A stretch of DNA of 64,000 nt, taken from the NCBI GenBank assembly GCA_023397905.1, contig JAEWSZ010000102.1, forward strand, positions 29,082-93,081, read 5' to 3'. Shown here in pieces: positions 8,745 through 19,800 of this stretch; position 1 is the first letter of the stretch; each line of letters begins with the position of its first letter. A program made the translations under genes and the position numbers. Source of the stretch: Bacillota bacterium (GTDB taxonomy: Bacteria > Bacillota > Clostridia > Acetivibrionales > DSM-1351). The notes below the pieces were generated by a model. It had not been told where the DNA came from. It searched no databases and was given only the letters and a program-made list of their open reading frames with translations.

Positions 8745-9932
8745 TTAATTAAGTGTCGCAATGTCTTCCTGCCACTTCTTCTTTATTTCATCGCCCAGCT
8801 TGCCTATGGTGTTGATGCGGAATTCTTTAACCTCCAGCCCTGACAGCATATCTACCGTTTCCTTTGTGAGCAGGGAATTATCAATTACAGGAATCGCCTT
8901 CTGTTTCTCGACAAAAATTTTCTGTCCTTCAGGAGAGACAGCGAAGTTCATCAGCTTATAGGCTTCCTCTTTGTGTTTTGAAAGAGAAGGCACTACTACT
9001 GACACAACACCGCCGGTGAAAGAGGGAGTAATCTGTGTCACCTTGATGGATTTCGGCAAGAGGTCCTGTGACATCTGATCCAAAGCCATATCAGCCCATG
9101 CTGGAATCATGTCCACTTCTCCGCTGGCCAGAAGGTCTAGGGTTCCCTGATTTTTTGCAGGATACTGCACCTTACCCGAGGCTTTATACATATATGGGTG
9201 CAACTCCTTCAAAAGGTCGAAGCCGCCTGTCCACTGTTCCTTCCACTTTACATCTGTTGATGTCAGAGCTTCTGCGGGAAGCTTATTATATATTGAGGTT
9301 ATAACAAAGGACTCGCCTGCACCACCGGTTGTGGGATCGTTATAGGCAAAGCGTCCCGGGTTCTTCCTGATCCATTCATAAAGTTCTTCATCCGTTTTTG
9401 GCGGAGTCTGCACTTTCTCGGAATTATATGCCAGGAGCACTGTAGTTCCACGGAAAACAAGAGAATTATCACCGCCCACCGAAGATTTTGCCGTTACATT
9501 CTTCAAATTTGGAATCTTGTCTGCAGGCAGTGGGGTCAAAGCGTCCTTGCCAGCTTCTGCAAGAATGCGTGCAAGTCCATTGTCATCTGTCTCCAGCAAA
9601 TCAATGTCGGTTTCTTTTTGTCCGGCTTTTACTGCGGCAATCAGCCTGTCCAAGCCACCCTGTCCGCCTGTGCCGGATGCAAGGAATTGCAATTTCACAT
9701 CAATATTGGGGTTTTTTGCTTTAAAAGCCTCCAATACACTTTCCCATGTAAGACGGACATTGTCCGAGCCATTGGAGTAGAGATTAATTGCAACCTTGCC
9801 ATTTCCGGCAGGGGTACTTGATTCAGTACCTGCTGCGTCCGGTTTACTTTCTGATGTGCCACATCCTGCGAGTATAAACGAAACGGAAATAATTACCGTT
9901 ATCATTCCTAATCCAAGCTTTTTAAAATTCAT
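8745..9932 (-). CDS. ABC importer substrate-binding lipoprotein
   Basis: Extracellular solute-binding lipoprotein, 395 residues. The lipobox FILAGC (lipid-modified Cys near residue 23) is followed by a Ser/Thr/Gly-rich linker. The body shows the family-1 binding-protein pattern: NLYSNGSDNVRLTWESVLEAFKA, GRFAYNDPTTGGAG and late PEGQKIFVEKQKAIPV. It delivers its ligand to the permeases encoded at 7762-8613 and 11030-11869. The glycerophosphodiesterase in the same operon suggests a phosphodiester ligand such as a glycerophospho-alcohol, but the sequence does not fix this. The start is backed by GGAG eight bases upstream. Confidence 0.85.
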   Translation of the reverse strand: MNFKKLGLGMITVIISVSFILAGCGTSESKPDAAGTESSTPAGNGKVAINLYSNGSDNVRLTWESVLEAFKAKNPNIDVKLQFLASGTGGQGGLDRLIAAVKAGQKETDIDLLETDDNGLARILAEAGKDALTPLPADKIPNLKNVTAKSSVGGDNSLVFRGTTVLLAYNSEKVQTPPKTDEELYEWIRKNPGRFAYNDPTTGGAGESFVITSIYNKLPAEALTSTDVKWKEQWTGGFDLLKELHPYMYKASGKVQYPAKNQGTLDLLASGEVDMIPAWADMALDQMSQDLLPKSIKVTQITPSFTGGVVSVVVPSLSKHKEEAYKLMNFAVSPEGQKIFVEKQKAIPVIDNSLLTKETVDMLSGLEVKEFRINTIGKLGDEIKKKWQEDIATLN

Positions 9933-10017
9933 ATAATATCTCCTTTCAAGATTGTTATTTATTCTAACCGTAAGAGATGCGTTTCTCTTCCGGTTAAATA
10001 CAAAATATATTTTAAAT

Positions 10018-10998
10018 TCATTTTGGGAAAGTGCAGTATTTCCCTATAGCAAGGGAAACATCCTGTCCCTCTTCATAACCTTCTATCTGTTCACGGGGAA
10101 GAAAGGCTTTGATAATTCCTCTTTCACTCTGGACATTCATTTCGGTAAAATGGCCCAGCACCATTATTGTACGGATTTTGCCTTTCACAACTCCGTCATT
10201 ATTCTTTGAAATACGTATATCCTCAGGTCTGACAGCAATTACTTCCTTTTCATTTTCTATAAAATTCATATCCCCTACAAACTCTGCTGTAAACCTGGAT
10301 TTTGGATGATCATAGACTTCCGCAGGTGTGCCGATCTGCTCGAAGGCTCCCTTGCTCATCACCACGATACGGTGGGATATGGCCATAGCCTCTTCCTGGT
10401 CATGAGTTACAAATACCACAGTAATGTTCAGCTCACTTTGAATTTTTTTCAGTTCTTCACGCATCTGTACTCTGATTTTGGCATCCAGGGCCGAAAAAGG
10501 CTCGTCCAGAAGGAGAAGAGAAGGTTTCAGCAACAGTGCTCTTGCTATGGCAACTCTCTGCTGCTGTCCGCCGGAAAGCTGGGATGGATATTTTTTTTCA
10601 ATTCCTTCCATCCTCACCAGTTCAAGCGCTTTCTCAACTTCCATTTTTATTTGGGATTTCGGAATTTTTCTGAGTTTTAAGCCAAAAGCCAGGTTATCAA
10701 AGATATTCATGTGGGGCCACAGATTATAACTCTGAAACACCATGGCTGTGGGCCTTTTTTCGGGAGGAAGTCTTTCTATATTCACCCCGTCCAAAATAAC
10801 CTCACCTGAATCCGGTTCCAAAAAGCCTCCGATAATCCTTAATATGGTGGTCTTTCCACATCCCGAAGGCCCCAGCATGGTCACAAGCTCCCCTTCATGG
10901 ATCTCAAAATTAATTTGCTCTATACCGTCGCCGTTTTTATATCTTTTTGTAAGATTTTTGAGCACAAGTTTAGGCTGCTTACCCTGTGTTACTATCAT
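10018..10998 (-). CDS. ABC importer ATP-binding protein
   Basis: Cytoplasmic ATPase of the importer, 326 residues. It shows Walker A GPSGCGKTT near residue 42, the Q-loop FQSYNLWP, signature LSGGQQQR, Walker B LLLLDEPFSALD and switch His in FVTHDQEEA. A C-terminal regulatory (TOBE-like) part follows after residue 240, with VIAVRPEDIRI. It is of the PotA/UgpC/AfuC type. ATG 10998 is preferred over 11016 because GGAGG is eight bases before it. It is the only dedicated importer ATPase in the window. The three other sugar importers have none, which is usual when one shared MsmK-like ATPase serves several systems. Confidence 0.92.
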   Translation of the reverse strand: MIVTQGKQPKLVLKNLTKRYKNGDGIEQINFEIHEGELVTMLGPSGCGKTTILRIIGGFLEPDSGEVILDGVNIERLPPEKRPTAMVFQSYNLWPHMNIFDNLAFGLKLRKIPKSQIKMEVEKALELVRMEGIEKKYPSQLSGGQQQRVAIARALLLKPSLLLLDEPFSALDAKIRVQMREELKKIQSELNITVVFVTHDQEEAMAISHRIVVMSKGAFEQIGTPAEVYDHPKSRFTAEFVGDMNFIENEKEVIAVRPEDIRISKNNDGVVKGKIRTIMVLGHFTEMNVQSERGIIKAFLPREQIEGYEEGQDVSLAIGKYCTFPK

Positions 10999-11029
10999 CG
11001 TTGACGCCTCCTCCATTCACAACTAAAGA

Positions 11030-11869
11030 TCATTTTACTTTAAAGCCGTCAGCCAGGGCATCAGCTCCTATAAACTTTCGCAGAAGCAGCAGAATAACCA
11101 GGGTCGGCAGGACAAGAATAAGTGAAAATACCGCACCGGCAGTGGCCGGGTAGTCAAATATAACGGAATACATAACTACAGGTATGGTTTTATAATTTGG
11201 TACGCCCACCAGTAGCGTACCCTGGGCCTCTTCCAAGGATGCCAGAAAGGTAAAAATCGAAGCTACCAGTATACCAGGCATGGCCATGGGAAGTGTAATA
11301 TGCAAAAAGGTCTGAAAAGGTGAAGCTCCTGCATCCCTGGCAGCTTCCTCCTGTTGGCGGTGGACATTTTTGAAGGCTCCGGCAGGTATCCAGGTCATAT
11401 ACATCATGGTGTTGACTAGATGGATAATAATAACCCCCGCAAAGCTGCCCATTAGGTTTAACTTGTAAAACAACATCCCAATAGTCACATACAGTCCGAT
11501 TTTGGGGAAAGCATTTGTAATCAGAAAAGAAAAAAGAAACAACCTTCTAAAGGGAAACTCAAACCTGGCAAAGGCATAAGCAGCAGGTATACATATTACC
11601 AATGACACCGCCGTTGTAACTATAGCTACAATGAATGACAGCAGCATGGAGCCTGCCAGGTTATTTTGCGAGAGGACAAACTGCCACCATTTCAAGGAAA
11701 GTGCAGAAGGGAAAAACTTCGGATACAGGTAGCTGTCCGAAAATGCCAGCATAACCAGATTCATCAGTGGTCCAAAGAAAAACAGGAAAAAAATGCTGAA
11801 TAGTATAAACTCAAAGAACCTTTTCTTCCCTATGGAATGATAAAAACCTTTAAGACTAATCAATTTCAT
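11030..11869 (-). CDS. ABC importer permease (type I, second subunit)
   Basis: Inner-membrane permease, 279 residues, six predicted helices, with EEAARDAGASPFQTFLHITLPMA as the EAA loop near residue 190. Its ATG (11869) overlaps the stop codon of the glycerophosphodiesterase gene by four bases (ATGA), a sign of translational coupling. GGGGGTGG lies six bases upstream. It pairs with the permease at 7762-8613 around the ATPase. Confidence 0.87.
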   Translation of the reverse strand: MKLISLKGFYHSIGKKRFFEFILFSIFFLFFFGPLMNLVMLAFSDSYLYPKFFPSALSLKWWQFVLSQNNLAGSMLLSFIVAIVTTAVSLVICIPAAYAFARFEFPFRRLFLFSFLITNAFPKIGLYVTIGMLFYKLNLMGSFAGVIIIHLVNTMMYMTWIPAGAFKNVHRQQEEAARDAGASPFQTFLHITLPMAMPGILVASIFTFLASLEEAQGTLLVGVPNYKTIPVVMYSVIFDYPATAGAVFSLILVLPTLVILLLLRKFIGADALADGFKVK

Positions 11870-12579
11870 TGACTTCCACCCCCAAATGCAAAACATTGCC
11901 TTACTTCTTTATTTATTTTTACGAGATAATCCACTTTTCTGGATGTAATGGAATCTACACCTATTTGGATCATACGATGTATGTCTTCCTCGTTGTCTAC
12001 CGTCCATACAGAGACTTTCAGCTTTTTCCCATGGAAAGCCTCAATCAACTCCCGTGTTGCAAAACTATAGTGAAGATTAATGCCTATAGTGCCCAGGTCT
12101 TTGGCCATACATGCCAATTCTTCCATATGACTGATATTGTTGATTTCCAACAAATCAGGTTTGTAATTTACGAAATAAGGAACATGCAGGTATTCCCGTC
12201 CGATATTTATAATGGCGTCTGGCTCCAATCCTGTGAAAAAAGCCCTGTCACAAATGTCCGATTTATGTAAAAGTTCATTAATAAACCCGATCCCATCTGC
12301 TTCTTTTATATCCAGATTTAAAGCTATGCCAGGGAATGTTTTTATGACATTCACTACCTCTTCAAGTTTAACAATATTTTTTATTTGTTCTTGTTTAAGC
12401 ACATCATGGCTTAATACGGGGATCTGTTCATCAATAAACCGCACATCCACTTCGATGGCATCCGCCCCGGCAGAAATTCCCGCATAGACTGAATCAAGGC
12501 TATCATTCTTTGTATTCATACATCCGGCATGTGCCGTAACAAAAGTCTTTTTTATATCCATAAACAATGCTTTTCTCAT
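11866..12579 (-). CDS. Glycerophosphodiester phosphodiesterase family protein
   Basis: Predicted (beta/alpha)8 GDPD that splits glycerophosphodiesters into glycerol 3-phosphate and an alcohol, 237 residues, no signal peptide, so cytoplasmic. EVDVRF supplies the Glu/Asp metal ligands and LSHDV the catalytic His. The usual N-terminal HRG is HAG here (AHAGCMN), and the usual ENT metal-ligand motif reads NDS, so metal binding may differ from the textbook enzyme. The start at ATG 12579 overlaps the LacI stop by four bases. Coupling to the regulator and permease genes suggests that the imported ligand, once inside, is the substrate. Confidence 0.8.
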   Translation of the reverse strand: MRKALFMDIKKTFVTAHAGCMNTKNDSLDSVYAGISAGADAIEVDVRFIDEQIPVLSHDVLKQEQIKNIVKLEEVVNVIKTFPGIALNLDIKEADGIGFINELLHKSDICDRAFFTGLEPDAIINIGREYLHVPYFVNYKPDLLEINNISHMEELACMAKDLGTIGINLHYSFATRELIEAFHGKKLKVSVWTVDNEEDIHRMIQIGVDSITSRKVDYLVKINKEVRQCFAFGGGSQ

Positions 12580-13568
12580 GTCGAACACCTGTAAACTACC
12601 TTTGAAGGAATAACAATGCTCTCGCCTTGCTGCTCCTCCCCTTCCAGCAGTGCTAAAAGCTTATTTACCGCCAGAGCGCCCATCTGCCTTTTATCAACTG
12701 ATACTGTTGTCAAGGGCGGTGTTGTATATTTCGAAAAATCAATATCGTCAAATCCCATAACCGCAACGTCCTGTGGAATGCGTATCCCTTTTAAACCGAA
12801 AACCTGCAGGATACCAATAGCTGTCATGTCGTTGCTGGCAAAGACGGCTTCGGGGAGCTCTCCGGCCTGGAGAAGTTGATTGGCCGCAGATATACCCGTT
12901 TCCACTACAGAATCACCTGTGAAAAAATGCTCCGGTTTGATTGTCATTCCACAAAGCTGGGCCGCCGCCTGGAATCCCTCCCATCTCAGCCGGTAGCTCC
13001 TGTTTTCAAGAGGCCCTGAGATATATGCTATATTTTTATAGTTTTTGCTGTTTAAATGCATAGCAGCCTCGTAGGCACCCATATAATCATCATTGACAAT
13101 ATAAGTAGTTCCTTCTGCAATCACAGTATTATTGATCAGCACAAACGGGATGGACGTGTGTTTGTAGTAGTTTATCAATTCCTCCGTGACCCGGCTTAAA
13201 AGAATAAGTCCGTCCACTCTGTGCTGAATAACCTGATCACCTGCATCCATAGTCGCTTCATCATCCGCCATGATTAAAATACTGTAACCTGCTTTTCTTG
13301 TCTCTGTAGCAATCGCATCAAGGATGGCTCCATAAAAAGGATGCGATATGATTGGCATGTGTTTCCGGTATATTATTACGCCGATGATCCCTGTCTTTTT
13401 TGTCACCATGGCTCTTGCAAGACGGTTTGGCGAATAATTCGTCTGCTTCATTGCTTCAAGTATCTTTTCTCTGGTTTTAGGCTTACAGCTTCCGCTTCCC
13501 GAGATAACCCTGGACACAGTTGATTTGGATACCCCTACCAGCTTCGCTATATCTACTATTGTAGCCAT
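12576..13568 (-). CDS. LacI-family transcriptional regulator (operon regulator)
   Basis: DNA-binding repressor of 330 residues. The N-terminal helix-turn-helix reads MATIVDIAKLVGVSKSTVSRVISG, followed by the hinge SPNRLARAMVTKKTG and a periplasmic-binding-protein-like effector domain (GVIIYRKHMPII ... VAVMGFDDIDFSKYTTPPLTTVSVD). It is the first gene of the GDPD/ABC operon. A perfect palindrome with central CG sits 21 bases before its start, so it probably represses its own operon. The effector is unknown and may be the transported ligand or its product. Confidence 0.93.
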   Translation of the reverse strand: MATIVDIAKLVGVSKSTVSRVISGSGSCKPKTREKILEAMKQTNYSPNRLARAMVTKKTGIIGVIIYRKHMPIISHPFYGAILDAIATETRKAGYSILIMADDEATMDAGDQVIQHRVDGLILLSRVTEELINYYKHTSIPFVLINNTVIAEGTTYIVNDDYMGAYEAAMHLNSKNYKNIAYISGPLENRSYRLRWEGFQAAAQLCGMTIKPEHFFTGDSVVETGISAANQLLQAGELPEAVFASNDMTAIGILQVFGLKGIRIPQDVAVMGFDDIDFSKYTTPPLTTVSVDKRQMGALAVNKLLALLEGEEQQGESIVIPSKVVYRCST

Positions 13569-13588
13569 TTGATTCCTCTCTTTTCATT

Positions 13589-13604
13589 TTGGGAGCGTTC
13601 CCAA
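13589..13604. promoter_or_regulatory. LacI-type palindromic operator
   Basis: The 16-base sequence TTGGGAGCGTTCCCAA is a palindrome with a central CG step, the geometry expected for LacI-family operators; only the central GC/GT context breaks exact symmetry. It lies 21-36 bases before the regulator start, well placed for autorepression. Confidence 0.7.
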
Positions 13605-13807
13605 TTACTTGTACATGTATATGATAATTGATTATTGTTAACTACATATTAAAAGAGAGTAAATCTTTTACATGTAATTTGCAGCATAATCACTATAGGG
13701 ACCGCTATAGATTGCCAACATCAAAAAATGTGTTACCTGCTTTGCATTGCATGCGGTGAAGATTCATGATCTTATCAATGTAAAACAATTGACATCATCA
13801 AGAGGTA

Positions 13808-13847
13808 TAAAAAAAGTCAAAGATAGAAATAAATTCTACCTTTGACT
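13808..13847 (-). terminator. Intrinsic terminator of the SLH-anchored enzyme gene
   Basis: AGTCAAAG and CTTTGACT arms, extended by TAGAA/TTCTA after one mismatch, form a strong stem with a short loop. On the minus strand it is followed by seven T residues. It lies 18 bases past the stop of the 2007-residue enzyme. Confidence 0.9.
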
Positions 13848-13864
13848 CAAATTATAAAACTGTT

Positions 13865-16800
13865 TTATATCAAATTGGATTTCTGCAGTAATTTCCGTAC
13901 CATTACTGCAACCTCAGCTCTTGTAATATAATCTTTGGGAGACAGGATGCCTCCACCCTTTCCCGTTACGATTCCCGTATCCAGGCAGGCGGCGATACCT
14001 TCTTTTGCATACTCCGAAATATTTGACATGTCAATAAATTCTTCCAGCAGTTCACCGGCTTTTTCAGGACTCAGTGACCGGACAGCTCCTGTAATCTTCA
14101 TTGCCCTGGCTGTAATGGTCATAGCCTGCTCACGGGTAATTTTATCATCAGGACCGAAGTTTCCATTTCCGTAGCCGCTGATAATGCCAAGAGAAGCAGC
14201 CGCATTAATATATCCGCAATACCGCTCTGATTCGGCAACATCATCAAATATACTACTATGTTCTTCGGCCGGAAGTCCCAATGCTTTTATAACAATTGAA
14301 ATAAATTCTGCTCTTGTAATTTCTATATCAGGAGCAAACATGCCATTTCCCGTACCATCCATAATCAATCTTGAGCCCATGTCATTAACAGCCTCTTTTG
14401 CCCAATGGCTATCTGCATCCCCATACTCCTCCGGATGCCATACAACTGCATAATTACTGTTGGTAAGGCTCCTTATATCAGCATAATATCTGCCGTTTAT
14501 ATTTATAACCTTTGTCGGTACATGCCTGACATCACCGTTTGAATCAATTACCACCGCCGTGGTGATCTTTGCCGAAAGCTCATCAGGAACAGCAATCGTC
14601 CTTTCAACGTACGAGTTGAAGTTCTCAATGTCTATGGTCTTATTTCCATATGTGCATTTTACCGTGAAACTTACCGGATCGGCTATTACTGACAAGCCGT
14701 TGTTCTCAGCCGCATCTTTTATCTCCTTCAAGGCGTCCCCGGAAAGCTTTGATATTGAAACCTGCACTTTAATGTCTTTGATTTCCACATCCCTGCCGAT
14801 TTTTTCTGAAACAGCGTCTATATTTATCTGTGCGGCAGGCAGAATATACGACGCTGTCCCGGTGCGGATTTCAAGAACAGCCTGTTTATTTTCCATATTC
14901 TTTACCAGCTGGCCGTCCAGTTCACCACTGACGCCGTTTGAAGCACGGTTTTCCGATATTGTCACAACAACCCCATTTTCCTGCTGTTGAAGTATCCGGT
15001 TAAATTCGTCCGGGTTGAATGTGACATTCGTAATATTGTTTTCTCCGCTATTAACTGATACAACCATGCCGCTATGTGCATTACCGTTTATGAGGACCGC
15101 AGCCCCGCTGCCGGTATTTTCCGCATCGGTACCGCTGTTATTGGTATTGTTATTATTGTTATTATTGTTATTATTGTTGTTATTATCGTTATTGCCGCCA
15201 TCACCAGTACTGTCTGCCGGTACAGTGATAACCACGGTCACCAGTCCGGTGCTCCCGTTCTTTTCCAGCCTGAATGTAATCTCGCCCGTTTCGGCGGCGG
15301 CACCGTAGGTTATGTTTCCGTCAACTGCTATTGCAGCATTGCTGGTGGTCTCCACCGTCACTGTTATACCGCTGTAGGAAGCATTCACTAACGCTTGAGC
15401 CATGGCGGCGATATTTGTATTGATACCCTTTACCGGCATCAATGCCGCACTTGTGAGAAGTCCGGAGGCCCCCGCCAATTCCGCCTCTTCTCCGGGTACG
15501 GTTCCGCTGTCTGCCGGGACCGTTACAACTACAGTTATCAACCTGGAGCTCCCGCTCTTTTCCAGCCTGAATACAATCTCGCCTGTTGCGGCGGCACCGT
15601 AGGCTATGTTTCCGTCAATTGCTATTGCCGAATTGCTGGTTGTCTCCACCGTCACTGTTATGCCGCTGTAGGAAGCATCCACTAACGCCTGCGCCATTAT
15701 AATAATATTTGTATTTATACCCTTTACCGGAATCAATGCGGTGCTTGTGAGAATGCCGGAGGCCTGATCCAGTTCAGAGCCCGCATCCGGTGTGACATAT
15801 ATGAAATCAGGATTGAAGCCGGCCGTATCTCCGGAATCAGCCTTGTACATAATGATGTTGTTCCCTGCATTCAAGGTCAGAGACTCTGTAACATCCCCCC
15901 AGGTATTCCAGTTCCCTGTTGACGGGTAATCCGAGCGTTTGATTTTCACTCCATTTACATAAATGCTTATTGTTTTTGCCACACTGCCGTTGCTGTATCG
16001 CATGTCCACATTATATGTTCCGGTATAGGCGGCATTTACAGTGAAAGCCACAGAATCTCCAACAGCATTGAGACCTGCAACGAATCCGGTGCCGGAATAT
16101 CCGGTGAGATCACTGGCGGTGTTGCAGCCGACCAGCACCGCATTTTCAGCTTCGTATTTCGGACCCTGGCTGCCTGCCGGAACATTTACCGGAACAGTTA
16201 CCGAGCCGGTGCTTCCGCTCTTGGCAAGATTAAGGGTCACACTTCCGGCTGCCGCGGTACTGCCGTAAGTTATATTTCCGTCACCTGAAATTGCCGGATT
16301 GCCGCTTGTTCCCATTGTTACGGTTATGCCGGTATATGAAGCGCTGACCAGTGCCTGCGCCAGAGTAACTATATTTGTGTCAACACCCTGCACCGGAGTC
16401 AGAACAGTGCCTGCCAGAAGACTGGAGGCCTGGGCCACTTCCTGCGCGGCATCGGACTCAACATAGATGAAATCAGGATTAAAGCCCGGCATATCACCGG
16501 AATCGGCCCTGTACATTACTACATTGTTTCCTGCATTCAAAGGCAGCGCTTCTGTCACTTCGCTCCAATTATTCCAGTTCCCCGTGGAAGGATAACTCGA
16601 TTGCTTAATTTTCTGTCCGTTTACATAAATGCTTATTGTTTTAGTTCCGCTGCCGTTGCTATATCTCATGGCAACATTGTATGTCCCGGCAGAAGGCGCC
16701 CTTACATTGAAGGTTATGGAATCCCCGACAGCATTGAGACTTGCGACGAATCCGGTGCCGGAATATCCCGTAAGATCCTTTGCGGTGTTGCAGCCCGCAA

Positions 16801-19800
16801 GTATTGCATTCTCAGCTTCAAACTTCGGCCCCGTATTATCTGCCGCCACTGTGATGGAGACGGTAACGGTATTGGTGTCGCCGTTTTTCGTAAGAGCAAG
16901 CGTCACGTTCCCGGCGGTGGCTGCTGTTCCATACGTAATGCTTCCGTCGGCGGCTACCGCCGAATTGCCGGTTGCGGCAAGGGATACCGTCACCCCGCTG
17001 TACACCGGGTCCACCAATGACTGTGCCCGTGCCACTATATTTGTGTCCCTGCCCTGGACAGGTGTCAGGGAAGAATTTGTGAGAAGTCCCGCCGCACCTG
17101 TCAGTTCTCCCGGAACGACGGCCGAAACAGTCACAGTTCTGGTGGTTCCATCTTTCGCAAGCTCAAATGTAACATCTCCGGTTACCGTATTGCCTCCATA
17201 GGTTATATTCCCGTCGGCATCTATGGCAGAGTTGGAGGTTTCTTTCAGCGTTACTGTTATACCGCTGTAGGAGGCGTCTATCAATGACTGTGCCAGAGCG
17301 GCTATATTGGTGTCGGTATTCTGTGCCGGCTTCAGCCCGGAAGCTGTGAGCAGTGCTGAAGCTGATTCCAGTGCGCGGCTTGCCTCCGAATTTACCAGGC
17401 TGACTGTCACTGAAGCCGTACCTGCCGGCAGTATTACGGTACCGGTGGCATTATCAACAGTACCTGCGGTTGAAGCGGCTATATTCCCCATAAAAATGGG
17501 CAGGTTGAACAGTATGTCTCCTTCGGGGGTATCTCCTGAAATATCAAGTTTAATGCTGGAAATTCCGCCTGTTATGGTGAAATTGATTTTTTTGCTGTTA
17601 TTAACATTTACATTTTCCCATTGAACTGTCTTGCCATTGGCAATCCAGGTGTCAGGCAAACCCCTTCCTATTATGACTGTGCCGTCAACCTTCACTGAAC
17701 AGCTGGTCTCAAGCAGAGCCTGCTTCTGGAAGCTCAGGCCCCAGGTTTCATAATCAGCGTCAATAGTAGTCCAATCCTCAGGATTCAACCCCTGATGAAA
17801 GCTTTCTCCCCATTGATAGGGTGCGCTCTGATTTTTTATCATCCATTCCAGATTCTTTATGGCTTCGGTCCTGTATATATCGGAACGCATGCACTGCAAT
17901 CCGGCTCCGGCATTATATACATTTCCGTACGATCCTACGCTCCACGCTCCCCAGCTGTCCACCGGCGTTCCTGATTGAGTCCTTTTGGCAAGTGCATTTC
18001 CTATACTGTTGTCCAAATCGTCCAGCCAGGTTCCGCCCAGGCTGAATCCATTCAGATAGGCATCCCAGGGAAAAGTGGCCATTGATAACGTTGTGGCCAG
18101 ATAATTCCCGGTGTAGCCGGACCAATACATGGAGTCATCAAAGTTGCTCATATACCAGTTTACGCCTCTGCGGGCCTCCGCAGTATCCAGGGCGTTGTTC
18201 AGGCAGCTGTTTATGTCCTCCATTTCAGTGTCGGCCCATTGGACTTCTTCTGCAATACCAAGCGTATCCGACAAATATTTATATGCCTGCAGGCCTGAAA
18301 GCGCCGCAAAATTGTCTACCACCAGAAAATTGCTTCCGTTGTCAAAAGTATTTGATTTTTTGATGATTCCGTTATGAGCAGGATCACTTGCATTGTAATA
18401 CCTGTAATCTTCTATGGAATGGGCGGCATTCCGGATATTTGCCATAACTTCCGGGGTAAAGAAAGCCATATCCCCGGTGCTTTTTAAATATGTGGCAAAA
18501 GGAAGTATGTATTTGGGGATTGCATCCAGATAATTTGAATAAAGCAGTTTTGAAATCTGAAGATAATACGGGCTTCCCAGTATGCGCTTTGCAAGGTCAT
18601 AGTCCCCTTCTCTGATAAACTGATCCACCATATTCACCACATCATGGGTGTATATCCTGTCATAATGACCGCCTCCGCCTTCACCTCTTATTTCATAGTT
18701 GGTGTCATCGGTCCCTGTCTTTCTGAAAATCAAATACAGGTCATGAGTTCCGGAGGTTGTATTTATGGAAGTATTAAAGGTCTGATAAATGGTCCATTGA
18801 TTCATTGCTGTAGGGTCAATGCTGCAGGTTCCGATGACCGGACCTGACAGGCTGTCAATCCTCAGTTCGATCGCTCCGCTGTGCCCGTTCATATAATCCA
18901 ATGCGCACCTTGCGCTGAATGTACTCTGGCCTGTGCCGAAATCATAATTCTGGTACTCCAGCCAATCGCCGTCATTTATATTTTTTATGTCAAGAGTCCC
19001 CTCACTGCAGGTCTCGGTTGCAATACCGGACATGGCGCTGTAGCTTTCAGCCTCGGTGGCTGACGGGCCCACGGAAAACCAGTTGAGAACAAACAACGGA
19101 TTATTTGCATTATTGGTTTTAACCATGGTCTCCCACATTGTTATCTGCTCAGCCTTATACATATTTACCTGATTTTGATCCGGCAGTACGACGGGATGTG
19201 TCAGGCCGTTTATTCTATTGTCATAATAGGCCGACATTGCCGCATAATTGGAATCAAATGTGCCGGCAGTTCCCAATTGTGCTGCGGTGGCCGTTCCGGC
19301 GGCCTTTGCGACAAAATCCTTATTTACGGATTCACCGGCTTCCAATGTAACATCATAATACATGGAACCTGAATCCTTGTAGGTTGGGTCTCCTGACAGC
19401 GGTATTTCATAGCCGGTTCCTGCATTGATGTTGATCCTGATGGTTTTTGCAGCCGGGTCATTATTCGTCACTGTTATACGTGAAAAAACTGCAGTGGCCG
19501 AATCATCCAATACCCTGTTTGCAAAATGCTGAATCATCACGTGGGTCGTACCTGCATCCCATTCGGAAGTGGGACAGGGCTGATATCCATCCCGTAAATA
19601 CCAGAGAATCCCTGCTTTACGGTCTGCTGCAAATTCATCCGGAAAATATGCAGTCCCGTCGACAGTTACTGTGTATTGAATCGCAGCTCCCATACCAGGC
19701 TGAACACCGCCGCCCATGTATGTACGCGATTTCGGATAATCATTTTCCCAGCCGACATACAACCAGTGCGAGCTGTCATAGGTGTATCCGCCTGCTGCGG

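Larger units (their letters stand above)
13569..13864. other. Intergenic region between LacI operon and the SLH enzyme
   Basis: About 300 AT-rich bases without a convincing gene. It holds the operator at 13589-13604, an unassigned promoter for the LacI operon, a CTATAG repeat pair near 13693-13710, and the terminator of the SLH enzyme at the right end. Confidence 0.6.

Noticed and set aside
13693..13710. CTATAG repeat pair as a phage or attachment site
   Set aside because: CTATAG is itself palindromic and six bases long; no integrase or matching copy was found.
15015..15308. Plus-strand frame with a long Leu run that looks like a membrane protein
   Set aside because: The Leu run is the reverse complement of the AAT/AAC Asn-linker repeat of the SLH enzyme.
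15215..17371. Regular repeats as a possible CRISPR array
   Set aside because: The units are about 260 bases, in frame, and code for Ig-like and CBM35 domains, with no short identical repeats and unique spacers, and no cas genes.
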